In this document: positions 7,446-14,258 of the stretch, piece by piece
Numbering within the stretch: the first letter of the stretch is position 1
How the letters are laid out: every line of letters starts with the position of its first letter
Position numbers and translations under genes: made by a program
The notes under the pieces: generated by a model
Databases searched by the model: none
What the model saw: the letters and a program-made list of their open reading frames with translations, nothing else
Told to the model about the DNA's origin: nothing
Source: an uncultured Eggerthellaceae bacterium
Lineage (GTDB): Bacteria > Actinomycetota > Coriobacteriia > Coriobacteriales > Eggerthellaceae
NCBI GenBank assembly: GCA_947565915.1
Contig: CANOHY010000023.1
Coordinates: forward strand, 1 to 33,419
DNA length: 33,419 bases
Direction: 5' to 3'

Positions 7446-7706
7446 GCGACTTCGAGGGACTTCCGTACGGCTTCTCCGGTTTTCCAGCCGATTACGGCCA
7501 GTTGGGGCCGTTTTCGTACCTCTGCTTCCGAAACTCGAACTTCGCTTTTCAAGTCGCTGCGCGCTGAGCAGGCACGATACACCCCGGATGCGAAGCTGGG
7601 CCCGATGCGCAGCCGGAATTGACCGAGAAGAGGTACGAAAACGGCCCCAACTGGCCGTAATCGGCTGGAAAACCGGAGAAGCCGTACGGAAGTCCCTCGA
7701 AGTCGC
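7446..7706. repeat. Perfect 78-bp inverted repeat with 105-nt spacer
   Basis: Positions 7446-7523 and 7629-7706 are exact reverse complements over 78 bases, with a 105-nt spacer (7524-7628). Each arm also contains its own small palindromes, such as ACGGCC/GGCCGT around AGTTGG and GGCT/AGCC. A transcript in either direction would form a 78-bp duplex. The arms are intergenic. Open frames crossing them read the same arm twice in opposite senses, so they are not taken as genes. Possible origins are two oppositely oriented copies of a dispersed element or a non-autonomous mobile element. No transposase or clear target duplication is seen. Confidence 0.95.
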
Positions 7707-7927
7707 TGTAAGTCCGGGAAAAGCTCGAGTTCGCCCCTCAAGAAGCATGCAAGCGCCACAAATTTGAAGTAGCGCAAGGCTAGAGCTGAGCGAAAACGAA
7801 GCGGCCTCGTTCCGGCAAGGGGCGATGCTCGAATTGCAGGGGTTTGCGTTGGGCCCCAATGCGCGCGCGTGGCCTGGTTGGTAGAATGACATCCATGGAT
7901 CTATCGCGAATTGCAGGAGCGTGACGC

Positions 7928-9562
7928 ATGAAAAAGATCGCCCTTTCGGTTCTGTCCGTGGCGCTTGTCGCATCCCTTTGTCCTGTGGTGGGCATGGCTG
8001 CGAATGCCGAGAACCTCGACATTCTTCCTGCTTCCGACTTCCCTGCAGACGTTCCAGCCGGGCAGTCTTCTGCCGAGGGAACCGTTGCGGCTTCCGTCGA
8101 TTTGGCGCCGGGTCGTATCGAGAACGTGACCGTGGCAGGCGACAACTATCTGGGCGCGAACTTCTTGCAGCCTGGCGACTACGTTGCCGATTACGTTCTT
8201 GATGCCGACGCGTTGCAGCAGAATTCGCAAGGCAAGGATGTGGGTCTATGGCTGGAATCCACTCGCGGCGTCAGCGACGATGACGGGGCTCTTATCCAAG
8301 GGAATCTGGACGGTTTCCTTCCCCTGACAAGCTTCGGGCTCACCTGTTGGTGGCAGGTTGATGGCGAGTCGCCGCAGCAGGCAGCTAAGGAGACCACAGA
8401 CGACGGCAACGTGCTGATCGGCTTGAAGCTCTCCGACTCTTTGGTCAACGCCGATCCTTCGATAATTCGCGAGTACAAGGTTCTCTGCGTCTGCGATGGA
8501 GCGGTAACCGCCCTTCCTTGCACCTACGATGCTGCTGGCAACGTATTGCAGTTCAGGACCAACCGCTTCGCTTCGTTCGGGCTCGCTTGCAAGGATACGC
8601 GCGATGGCAAGCAGGTGTTTCCTGTGGCCGTGCGCGACAGCTATGCGCAGGAAAGCGGCCAGGGCGAATACGCTGAGGGCGATATCGTGACGGTCTATGC
8701 TGGCGAGCGCGAGGGATACATGGTGGAGTTCTGGAATGCAAGCCCGCAAGACGAGGTGAGCTTCACGTACCAGGACGGGCATCGTGCTCGGTTCGTCATG
8801 CCTTCCACCCCCGTTGTGATCAGCATCACCTGGTTGAGGATAGGCGATATCGCCGATGTCACCGATGCAGCTGGCAATACGCTCGATGCGATGCTCGTTG
8901 ATTCAGGGCTGTCGCTCGCCGAGAAGGTGCTGAGCCCCGACGACATGAGCCAGCTCGTTGGCGGTTTGAACGTGGACATCTGGCTTGAGTCGGTCGACGG
9001 CATCTCGGAGGCAGAGGCCAAGATGGTGGCTGCTAGCTTGGGAGATTGGACCCTTGCTGAAGCTTTTGACTTGACGCTTTTCTACAAGGTGGACGGGCAT
9101 GCGAAGCAGGTTCGCGAGACGAACTCTCCCGTTGCCGTGCGCTTGATGCTGCCCGATTCGGTCGTTGATGCGGACGTTTCGAAGGCGCGCGAATACGAGG
9201 TCGTTCGCGTGCATGATGGCAAGGTAGAGACGCTGCCCGCTCTGTTCGATGCGAGCGCGAAGACGCTCACGTTCGAGACCGACAGGTTCTCCGCCTATGC
9301 GATCGCCTACAAGGATGCGGCTTCCGGCGTGCCGGGCGGCACGCCGGGTGGCATAACGGGCAGCACGCCAGATGTCGCGCCAGAAGCCGTGCCTGGCGGT
9401 GCGAGCGCATCCTCTTCGCTGCCAGAAACGGGCGACGGGCTCATGACGGCGGTGCTTCCGCTGCTGACGCTTGCCGCCATTGCGGCTGCCGCGCTTTTCG
9501 CATGTGGCCTGAGGCGGCGCAGCCTAGCCAGTGCCATGCACGGCCGCCATGCTCGCAAGTGA
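7928..9562 (+). CDS. Sortase-anchored (LPETG) surface protein with two repeat domains
   Basis: A 544-residue exported protein. The signal peptide is MKKIALSVLSVALVASLCPV with a likely cut after the GMAANA region. Two related domains of about 140 residues follow (about 95-220 and 325-460). Both contain a (D/G)xWLES motif, a (W/Y)xVDG strand, an xREY(K/E)V strand and a closing (N/D)RF(A/S) segment followed by CKD or YKD. They are separated by a segment with a VPF-like beta pattern (FVMPSTPVVISI). A Pro/Gly/Ser linker leads to LPETG (498-502), a hydrophobic stretch and a basic tail, the standard sortase signal. A CAGGAG ribosome site precedes the ATG. It is cell-wall displayed; the binding partner is unknown. 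No sortase gene is in the window. Confidence 0.85.
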   Translation: MKKIALSVLSVALVASLCPVVGMAANAENLDILPASDFPADVPAGQSSAEGTVAASVDLAPGRIENVTVAGDNYLGANFLQPGDYVADYVLDADALQQNSQGKDVGLWLESTRGVSDDDGALIQGNLDGFLPLTSFGLTCWWQVDGESPQQAAKETTDDGNVLIGLKLSDSLVNADPSIIREYKVLCVCDGAVTALPCTYDAAGNVLQFRTNRFASFGLACKDTRDGKQVFPVAVRDSYAQESGQGEYAEGDIVTVYAGEREGYMVEFWNASPQDEVSFTYQDGHRARFVMPSTPVVISITWLRIGDIADVTDAAGNTLDAMLVDSGLSLAEKVLSPDDMSQLVGGLNVDIWLESVDGISEAEAKMVAASLGDWTLAEAFDLTLFYKVDGHAKQVRETNSPVAVRLMLPDSVVDADVSKAREYEVVRVHDGKVETLPALFDASAKTLTFETDRFSAYAIAYKDAASGVPGGTPGGITGSTPDVAPEAVPGGASASSSLPETGDGLMTAVLPLLTLAAIAAAALFACGLRRRSLASAMHGRHARK

Positions 9563-9743
9563 CGCCTTGCGTCAGGGGGCGCTTCGTGTCGGACGACGGG
9601 AATACTTGCCGGGAGCCGGAAAGATGACATGCCTCGAGACGATGACACGACGTAATCTCTTCGATATGCACGATATCCGTCGGGAGAGCGCGATTACATG
9701 AAACAGGCTTTTACGGATATAACCAGAAAAGTTTATCAGAGGT

Positions 9744-9759
9744 TAACTTTTTCAAGTTA
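9744..9759. promoter_or_regulatory. Small palindrome in the AT-rich leader of the pentapeptide gene
   Basis: TAACTT (9744-9749) and AAGTTA (9754-9759) are inverted around 4 nt, in the AT-rich stretch that precedes the pentapeptide-repeat gene. The rest of the 268-bp spacer (9563-9830) shows no other feature I can support. The palindrome may be an operator or chance symmetry. Confidence 0.25.
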
Positions 9760-9830
9760 TACCTGGGAAAGTTTCAATTGTCCATCCAATCAGCTTAGAG
9801 GTTTGGAGCGGTAACAGAAGGAAGGCGAAT

Positions 9831-10526
9831 ATGGCTGTAATTGCTAGTGCAGCAAGGGCTGCGTATGAGCGTGCGGCTGGGTCCCGCGAGCCAGAGAAGC
9901 CTCGCGTGCCTGCAGTTCTCAGCGAGATTCCCCATGAAGAGCTCCTTTCGGAAGTGCGCGACTCCCTTGAGGGAATCGAGGTTCGCAATGCGCATGTTGA
10001 AGGCGCCGATTTGGCCGATCTCGCGGTTGCCGGAGGTCGCTTCGTTGGCTGCTCTTTCCAAGGTTGCGATTTCGCCGGAGCTGATTTCTCCGACCTCGTC
10101 TTCGAAGGGTGCGACTTCTCGAACAGCGTTCTCGACCACGCCTCCTTCGTTCGCTGCCAGATTCAGGATTGCAAGTTTGCTGGAGCGTCGTTCGTGGAGG
10201 CGCTTTGGGAGCATGTTCGGGCGCAGGGCTGCTCGTTTGCCTATGGCGTATTCGGGCGTTGCCGCTGGAAGGTCGTCCGTGCGCGCGCCTGCGACTTCTC
10301 TGCGGCCGATATGGTCGAGATGAACTTAACCTCTGTTCAACTAAGCGACGATCGCTTAATGGGCACTAGTCTCTTTCGCACGAAGCTCGTCGGCCTGGAC
10401 CTTACGTCATGTCAGCTCGAGGAAGTTACTCTATCCGACGACATGCACGAGGTCTACGGCGCGAAGCTCGGCCTCTACCAAGCAGCTGCCCTTGCCCGTC
10501 GGCTTGGTGCGATTGTGGGGGAATAG
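9831..10526 (+). CDS. Pentapeptide-repeat protein
   Basis: A 231-residue protein with about 28 turns of the A(D/N)LxX-type five-residue pattern between residues 45 and 205. Examples are VEGADLADLAVAGGRFVGCS and the later FAGADFSDLVFEGCDFSNSV. Such proteins fold as a right-handed quadrilateral beta helix; some, such as Qnr and MfpA, mimic DNA and protect gyrase, but most are uncharacterised. Cysteine is unusually common at the repeat positions. The start has an AGAAGGAAGG ribosome site. No export signal is seen, so it is probably cytoplasmic. Quinolone protection cannot be claimed from the sequence alone. Confidence 0.8.
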   Translation: MAVIASAARAAYERAAGSREPEKPRVPAVLSEIPHEELLSEVRDSLEGIEVRNAHVEGADLADLAVAGGRFVGCSFQGCDFAGADFSDLVFEGCDFSNSVLDHASFVRCQIQDCKFAGASFVEALWEHVRAQGCSFAYGVFGRCRWKVVRARACDFSAADMVEMNLTSVQLSDDRLMGTSLFRTKLVGLDLTSCQLEEVTLSDDMHEVYGAKLGLYQAAALARRLGAIVGE

Positions 10527-10624
10527 GCTGCTCTGAAGCCGCCAAGCGCAACAGTCTGTTTCTTGTCGCTTGCTTCCTTCCTGGGATAATGAGCGGAGCA
10601 ATCGAACGAGAGGAAGGAACCTCC

Positions 10625-11080
10625 ATGGCAATGAAGGACGTGATCGCTGCGATTCGCGACGAGAAGGGTCTCACCCAGGAGCAGATGGCGCGCAAGCTGT
10701 ATGTGACGCGCCAGGCTGTGTCGCGTTGGGAGACGGGCGAAACCTCGCCGGGAATCGACATGGTCAAGCTTATCTGCACCACCTTCCAAGTGCCCTTGGA
10801 GCGCTTCTTCGACATGCCGATGGAGTACTACTGCCAGTGCTGCTCTATGCCCATTCCGCAACCGGAGCTGCATGGCACCGAGGCCGATGGCTCGCCGAGC
10901 GAGAGCTACTGCAAGTATTGCTACCAGCAAGGGGACTTCACGGCCAAGGACGTGGATATGGACGAGTTCATCGAGGCCACGGCTCAGATGGAAGCGGATG
11001 CGATGGGCATCTCGCGCGACGAGGCCGTTTCGCTCATGGCCACGCTGCTGCCGCACTTGAAGCGCTGGTCGCAAGACTAG
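10625..11080 (+). CDS. XRE-type HTH regulator with C-terminal zinc ribbon
   Basis: A 151-residue protein. A Cro/C1-type HTH occupies about residues 4-60 (DEKGLTQEQMARKLYVTRQA, then VSRWETGETSPG). It is followed by a cysteine cluster: C70, C72, C73 in YYCQCCSMPIP and C96, C99 in YCKYCYQQGDF, resembling the putative zinc-ribbon domain found behind such HTHs. A short helical tail completes it. The start at 10625 is preceded by GAGAGGAAGG. A possible -10 box GATAAT lies at 10585-10590. A metal- or redox-responsive regulator is plausible. No partner gene is obvious. Confidence 0.8.
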   Translation: MAMKDVIAAIRDEKGLTQEQMARKLYVTRQAVSRWETGETSPGIDMVKLICTTFQVPLERFFDMPMEYYCQCCSMPIPQPELHGTEADGSPSESYCKYCYQQGDFTAKDVDMDEFIEATAQMEADAMGISRDEAVSLMATLLPHLKRWSQD

Positions 11081-11088
11081 AACGCATG

Positions 11089-11440
11089 TCAGCATGCGTC
11101 GGGCGCTTCGGCCAGGATGCTTGCTGCTTGGGTGGCCTCTTCGGGCGAGAGCGAGCTGTAATCCACGATCAGCTTGCTAGCTGGTCGTGGGCCATCCGTT
11201 TCGCGCATTTCGCTGCCTATCGACACGAAAGCGGCCGCCATCTCTCGCTTCGCAAGCCTTCCGAGGAAAGCCGCTTCGTCGATGCGCTCTGAGAACTCGA
11301 TGAGGAAGAAGGTGCCCGCCTCGTCGTGGGATATGCGCGCCGCCGCGCTCTCGCACGCATCCCCGATTCCTCCCACAAGGGCATTGCGGCAATCCCTGTA
11401 GCGCTTGCAGGTGCGATTGACCTGCTTGTCGAAGCCTCCA
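11089..11440 (-). pseudogene. C-terminal remnant of a MocR/PdxR-like (aminotransferase-fold) regulator
   Basis: Reading on the minus strand from about 11440, the frame gives GGFDKQVNRTCKRYRDCRNA and LVGGIG, followed by SHDEAGTFFLIEFSERIDEA. This resembles the end of MocR/PdxR or class I aminotransferase-fold proteins (HI-RMRR-YRERRDAL, then G-H-L-rich strand and late helices). It ends SLSPEEATQAASILAEAPDAC. Only about 117 residues remain of a protein normally over 450 long. The homology stops near 11440, beside a perfect hairpin (11445-11462). A GTG at 11376 could start a 95-residue product, but it would lack any active-site lysine or DNA-binding domain. Confidence 0.5.
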
Positions 11441-11444
11441 GAAT

Positions 11445-11462
11445 TTCGGCTCTTGAGCCGAA
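11445..11462. other. Perfect 8-bp hairpin at the breakpoint of the regulator remnant
   Basis: TTCGGCTC (11445-11452) and GAGCCGAA (11455-11462) form a perfect stem with a 2-nt centre, 29 nt beyond the ogt stop codon on the minus strand. No T-run follows in either direction, so it is not a standard terminator. It coincides with the point where the MocR-like coding similarity ends. Confidence 0.5.
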
Positions 11463-11491
11463 TAGGACACCTGCCCTGACCCCCCTGCCGC

Positions 11492-12142
11492 CTAAGGTGC
11501 GGTGCTTTTGGCTGGCACGAAAAAGCCGCTGCAATCGACTCCCTCGTGCTGGAGCAGGCTCAGCTTGCGGGATATGCCGCCTGCGTATCCCGTTAGGCTC
11601 CCATTGGCTCCTACCACGCGGTGGCAGGGGATGATTATGCTGATGGGGTTGTGACCTACGGCGCCTCCCGTCGCCTGCGCGCTCATCGCCTTCTTTCCCA
11701 TGCGCGTTGCCGCATCACGCGCAAGTTCGCCATAGGTGCGCGTTTGCCCAAGCGGGATCTCGCATAGAAGCTGCCAGACCACTTTCTGGAAATCGCTGCC
11801 AATCGGCGCAAGCACGAGCGCGTCGAGCGACGGGTTCTTTCCCTCGAAGTACTCGTCGAGCCACGCGCATGCTGCGTCGAGGTGCGCACAGGGCGCTTCT
11901 TCCATTGGGGCATCCAGCGTGCCCGCGAAGTACTTCTGCCCGTCGAGCCACAGGCCTTTCAGGCCATCGTTGGCAGCTGCAAGCGTCAGCGTGCCGACGG
12001 GCGACTCGTAGGTGCACGAGGCATATGGCGCGTGCGTTGCAGGAGCTGCATCCGTTATGCGCGATGTCGAGGGCGCGTCTGTTGTGCGCGCCTCAGAGGC
12101 CGTGCTCGTAGCAGGCCTGCTCTTGTTTGATATCGCTCCCAT
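11492..12142 (-). CDS. ogt: Methylated-DNA--[protein]-cysteine S-methyltransferase
   Basis: A 216-residue suicide repair protein that takes alkyl groups from O6-alkylguanine onto its own cysteine. The acceptor C173 lies in IPCHRVV, preceded by the conserved helix and wing regions FQKVVWQLLCEIPLGQTRTY and AVGHNPISII. The first 38 residues are a Ser/Thr/Ala-rich tail of low complexity. The start at 12142 is chosen for its GAAAGGAAG ribosome site; the frame is open for 25 more codons upstream without protein-like content. It lies 114 nt downstream of the Ada-AlkA gene on the same strand, so the two probably share a transcript for alkylation repair. Confidence 0.9.
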   Translation of the reverse strand: MGAISNKSRPATSTASEARTTDAPSTSRITDAAPATHAPYASCTYESPVGTLTLAAANDGLKGLWLDGQKYFAGTLDAPMEEAPCAHLDAACAWLDEYFEGKNPSLDALVLAPIGSDFQKVVWQLLCEIPLGQTRTYGELARDAATRMGKKAMSAQATGGAVGHNPISIIIPCHRVVGANGSLTGYAGGISRKLSLLQHEGVDCSGFFVPAKSTAP

Positions 12143-12256
12143 CTTGCTTCCTTTCGTTTGATTCTTTTCGTCCGGTTCTTGGTGGCCAACTAGGCAGGTC
12201 CCATTAAGCGGAATCATGCTGTCATGTTCGGTGTGGTTATTTTCGTTAGCTTTTGC

Positions 12257-13711
12257 TCAGTGAGACCAGAGGTTTATGGTGGCGTACGACCGCCAGGGTT
12301 TCCAATCCTCGGCTATCTGCTCGATCTCCTTTTGCGAGAGCCCCTCGAGTGCCTTTTTAACGCCCAGGTCGGTGGAGGGAAACGCATCGGGATTGCCGGT
12401 TGCGCGCATGGATACGTAATGCGCGGTCCAAGCACCTATACCCGGCAGCGCAATCAGTTGGGAGATGGTCTTGCTTGGGTCGGCTCCGTAGGATAGGTCG
12501 ATGGAGCTTTCCGCTATCGCTTGTGCCAGGCAGCCTATGGTGCGCGTACGGGCGCCTACTATGCCAAGCGATCCCAGCTCGTCTTGCGTTTTGTCGCCCA
12601 AGCTTGCGATGTCTTCGGCGCGGGGGAAAGTGCAGCGTATCTCCTCGAAGGGCGTGTCGAGGGGAGCGCCGAACTTTTCGGCAACGCGCCCTGCCAGAGT
12701 GCTTGCGCCCTTCACGGAGATTTGCTGCCCCAGCACGGCGCGTACGCACATCTCGAACGCTTCGAAACAGCCGGGAAGACGCGTGCCAGAAAGGTAGGCA
12801 TCGGGAAATCGCTTTGCGAATCCTTGGAGTCCCTCGTCGATGGCGATAGGGTTGCAGTCTAGGTCGAACTGGTGGCGTACGCGCGCTATTACCTGCGATA
12901 TCACATCCAGAAGCGAGGCAGACACGCGCACGGCGACTCGGTTTCGGCCTTGCTCGGGGCTCACCGATATCCATCCTCGTGCTACGCCGCCATGGCTGTT
13001 GGGGAGGTGCACCGAGCGAAGGTAGGCGCCGTCGCGAACGGCTTCCACGCCGGGAATGGCGCGCATTTCCAAGAAGCTGAGCAGTCGGTCCCAGGCGAAG
13101 GGGGGCCTGTAATCGAGCTCGACGACGATCGCCTCGTTAGCTTTGGGGGCTCGACGACCACGCCGGAGACTGCTTGGCGTTAGGCTGTAGTGTTTCTTGA
13201 ACACTTCGTTGAACTGGCGCGTGCTTCCGAAGCCCACCATTTCGGCAATGCGCGACACCCTTAAGTCGGTGGTTGTGAGCAGCTGCTTGGCAAGCAGCAG
13301 ACGGCAGGTCTGGAGGTATTGGTTGGGGGTAATGCCGAACTCCTCGGCAAAGGCGCGCCTCAAGTGCCGATCGGTGTATCCGAGCTTTCCAGCGAGCGTT
13401 TCGAGGTTGACGCGCGAGCCACATTCTTCCTGCAGCCGACGTGCTGCCTTCTTGGCAAGCGTCCGCTCGGAGTCGACGGGAGCCATGCCGGGAGCTAACT
13501 CAGGACGACATTGCAAGCAAGGCCTGTAGCCAGCTGCCTCGGCCTGCGCAGCCGACTCGAAGAACGTGCAGTTCTGCCGCTTTGGAAGCTTGGCGTGGCA
13601 AATGGGACGGCAGTATATGCCCGTCGACGACACGCCGACGAAGAACTGCCCGTCGAATCGCTCGTCCTTGGATTTGAGCGCTTCGTAGCACGCGTTTTGG
13701 TCAAGAGCCAT
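12257..13711 (-). CDS. Ada-AlkA fusion: alkylation-response regulator and 3-methyladenine DNA glycosylase
   Basis: A 484-residue multidomain protein. An Ada-type zinc domain carries C34, C38 (YCRPICHAK) and C65, C68 (RPCLQC), where the first cysteine accepts methyl from phosphotriesters. An AraC-type double HTH follows (about 83-185; LAGKLGYTDRHLRRAFAEEF, then ISRIAEMVGFGSTRQFNEVF-like). The C-terminal AlkA part has the helix-hairpin-helix LPGIGAWTAHYVSMRATG and the catalytic Asp in FPSTDLGVKKAL. The start at 13711 is supported by GAGGTG 8 nt upstream; the 44 preceding open codons are not protein-like. Methylated Ada cysteine would switch the protein into an activator, probably of this operon with ogt. 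Confidence 0.9.
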   Translation of the reverse strand: MALDQNACYEALKSKDERFDGQFFVGVSSTGIYCRPICHAKLPKRQNCTFFESAAQAEAAGYRPCLQCRPELAPGMAPVDSERTLAKKAARRLQEECGSRVNLETLAGKLGYTDRHLRRAFAEEFGITPNQYLQTCRLLLAKQLLTTTDLRVSRIAEMVGFGSTRQFNEVFKKHYSLTPSSLRRGRRAPKANEAIVVELDYRPPFAWDRLLSFLEMRAIPGVEAVRDGAYLRSVHLPNSHGGVARGWISVSPEQGRNRVAVRVSASLLDVISQVIARVRHQFDLDCNPIAIDEGLQGFAKRFPDAYLSGTRLPGCFEAFEMCVRAVLGQQISVKGASTLAGRVAEKFGAPLDTPFEEIRCTFPRAEDIASLGDKTQDELGSLGIVGARTRTIGCLAQAIAESSIDLSYGADPSKTISQLIALPGIGAWTAHYVSMRATGNPDAFPSTDLGVKKALEGLSQKEIEQIAEDWKPWRSYATINLWSH

Positions 13712-13833
13712 GGGGAACACCTCTGCTTCCTGTTCATGCGAATGGCGAAGCGCCTTTGACGCGCTTTCGTGCCCGGCTTGCGCTATGGCATCTTCGCTCT
13801 CGCGCTCGCGTTGCGCTTGCCCGTCTTCGCTTC

Positions 13834-13886
13834 GCGGTCGCATCGCGATTACTCAAGGTTGCACCACGGTCGCATTGCGGTCGAAT
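13834..13886. promoter_or_regulatory. Three phased 10-bp direct repeats upstream of ada-alkA
   Basis: GCGGTCGCAT (13834-13843), ACGGTCGCAT (13866-13875) and GCGGTCGAAT (13877-13886) share the pattern RCGGTCGMAT. Start-to-start distances of 32 and 11 bp equal about three and one helical turns, putting all copies on one face of the DNA. They lie about 125-175 bp upstream of the Ada-AlkA start. They are candidate binding sites for the AraC-type domain of that protein, by inference. Confidence 0.4.
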
Positions 13887-14023
13887 CGAAGTTGCCTCGC
13901 CTGCATTGACGATTTTACGCCGCCGAACTTCGATAACTAGCGGAATTCGGACATGTAAGCAAACAACAAACGCGCCGCTCTGTCTTGCGATGCTGGCATA
14001 TGCTGGATCAGGTTCAGTTGCAT

Positions 14024-14031
14024 GCTATAAT
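14024..14031 (+). promoter_or_regulatory. Extended -10 promoter element for the ABC-F gene
   Basis: TGCTATAAT (starting at 14023) is a consensus extended -10 element. It is flanked by inverted arms GCTGGAT (14002-14008) and ATCCAGC (14045-14051), with a second ATGCTGG copy at 13990-13996. There is no good -35 box, as allowed for extended -10 promoters. It implies a leader of about 210 nt before the ABC-F start codon. The remainder of the 537-bp spacer 13712-14248 shows only the repeats at 13834-13886 and the short frame at 14106. Confidence 0.5.
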
Positions 14032-14105
14032 GCCGATACCAGTCATCCAGCGGAGCCTTTGGCAAGCGACGCTTCGAGTTAGGCCAGGTAGATGAAGAGC
14101 TAGCG

Positions 14106-14258
14106 ATGCCCATCAAGGGCGCCCAAACGACCATCTCATTCATTCGGTCGCGTATTCGCGGGTGCCGCATCGCTTCAGCGTCTTCCTCCCAGCAATCAAA
14201 CGCTTCGCACCTTGCTTCTGCGCGGCTTCTTTCTCGAAGGAGCTTGCCATGCAATTGA
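14106..14258 (+). CDS. Candidate upstream ORF / leader peptide of the ABC-F gene
   Basis: A 50-codon frame begins MPIKGAQTTISFIRSRIRGC and ends 10 nt inside the ABC-F gene (TGA at 14256-14258, while the ABC-F ATG is at 14249). GAAGAG lies 6 nt before the ATG, a weak ribosome site. The peptide is basic and Ser-rich, with no family resemblance. Antibiotic-resistance ABC-F genes are often preceded by short regulatory frames where ribosome stalling controls expression. That context makes this frame worth noting, but it may be untranslated leader. Confidence 0.3.
   Translation: MPIKGAQTTISFIRSRIRGCRIASASSSQQSNASHLASARLLSRRSLPCN

Noticed and set aside
7160..7777. Open frames of 111-205 codons across the 78-bp inverted repeat
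   Set aside because: They exist only because both arms are open in several frames; they translate the same arm in sense and antisense and lack ribosome sites.
9560..9574. Perfect TGACGC/GCGTCA hairpin overlapping the surface-protein stop codon
   Set aside because: No T-run follows, so a terminator is not supported; too short for more.
14006..14016. On the minus strand TGAACCTGATC, identical to the conserved 3' core of TPP riboswitches, followed by GCCAGC
   Set aside because: The 5' half (GGGGTGC and CTGAGA elements) is missing and the P5-type stem cannot form; no thiamine gene is nearby. Probably chance or at most a decayed relic.
13937..14254. A 105-codon open frame on the minus strand between ada-alkA and the ABC-F gene
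   Set aside because: It runs through the ABC-F promoter and leader, has no ribosome site and no recognisable domain.
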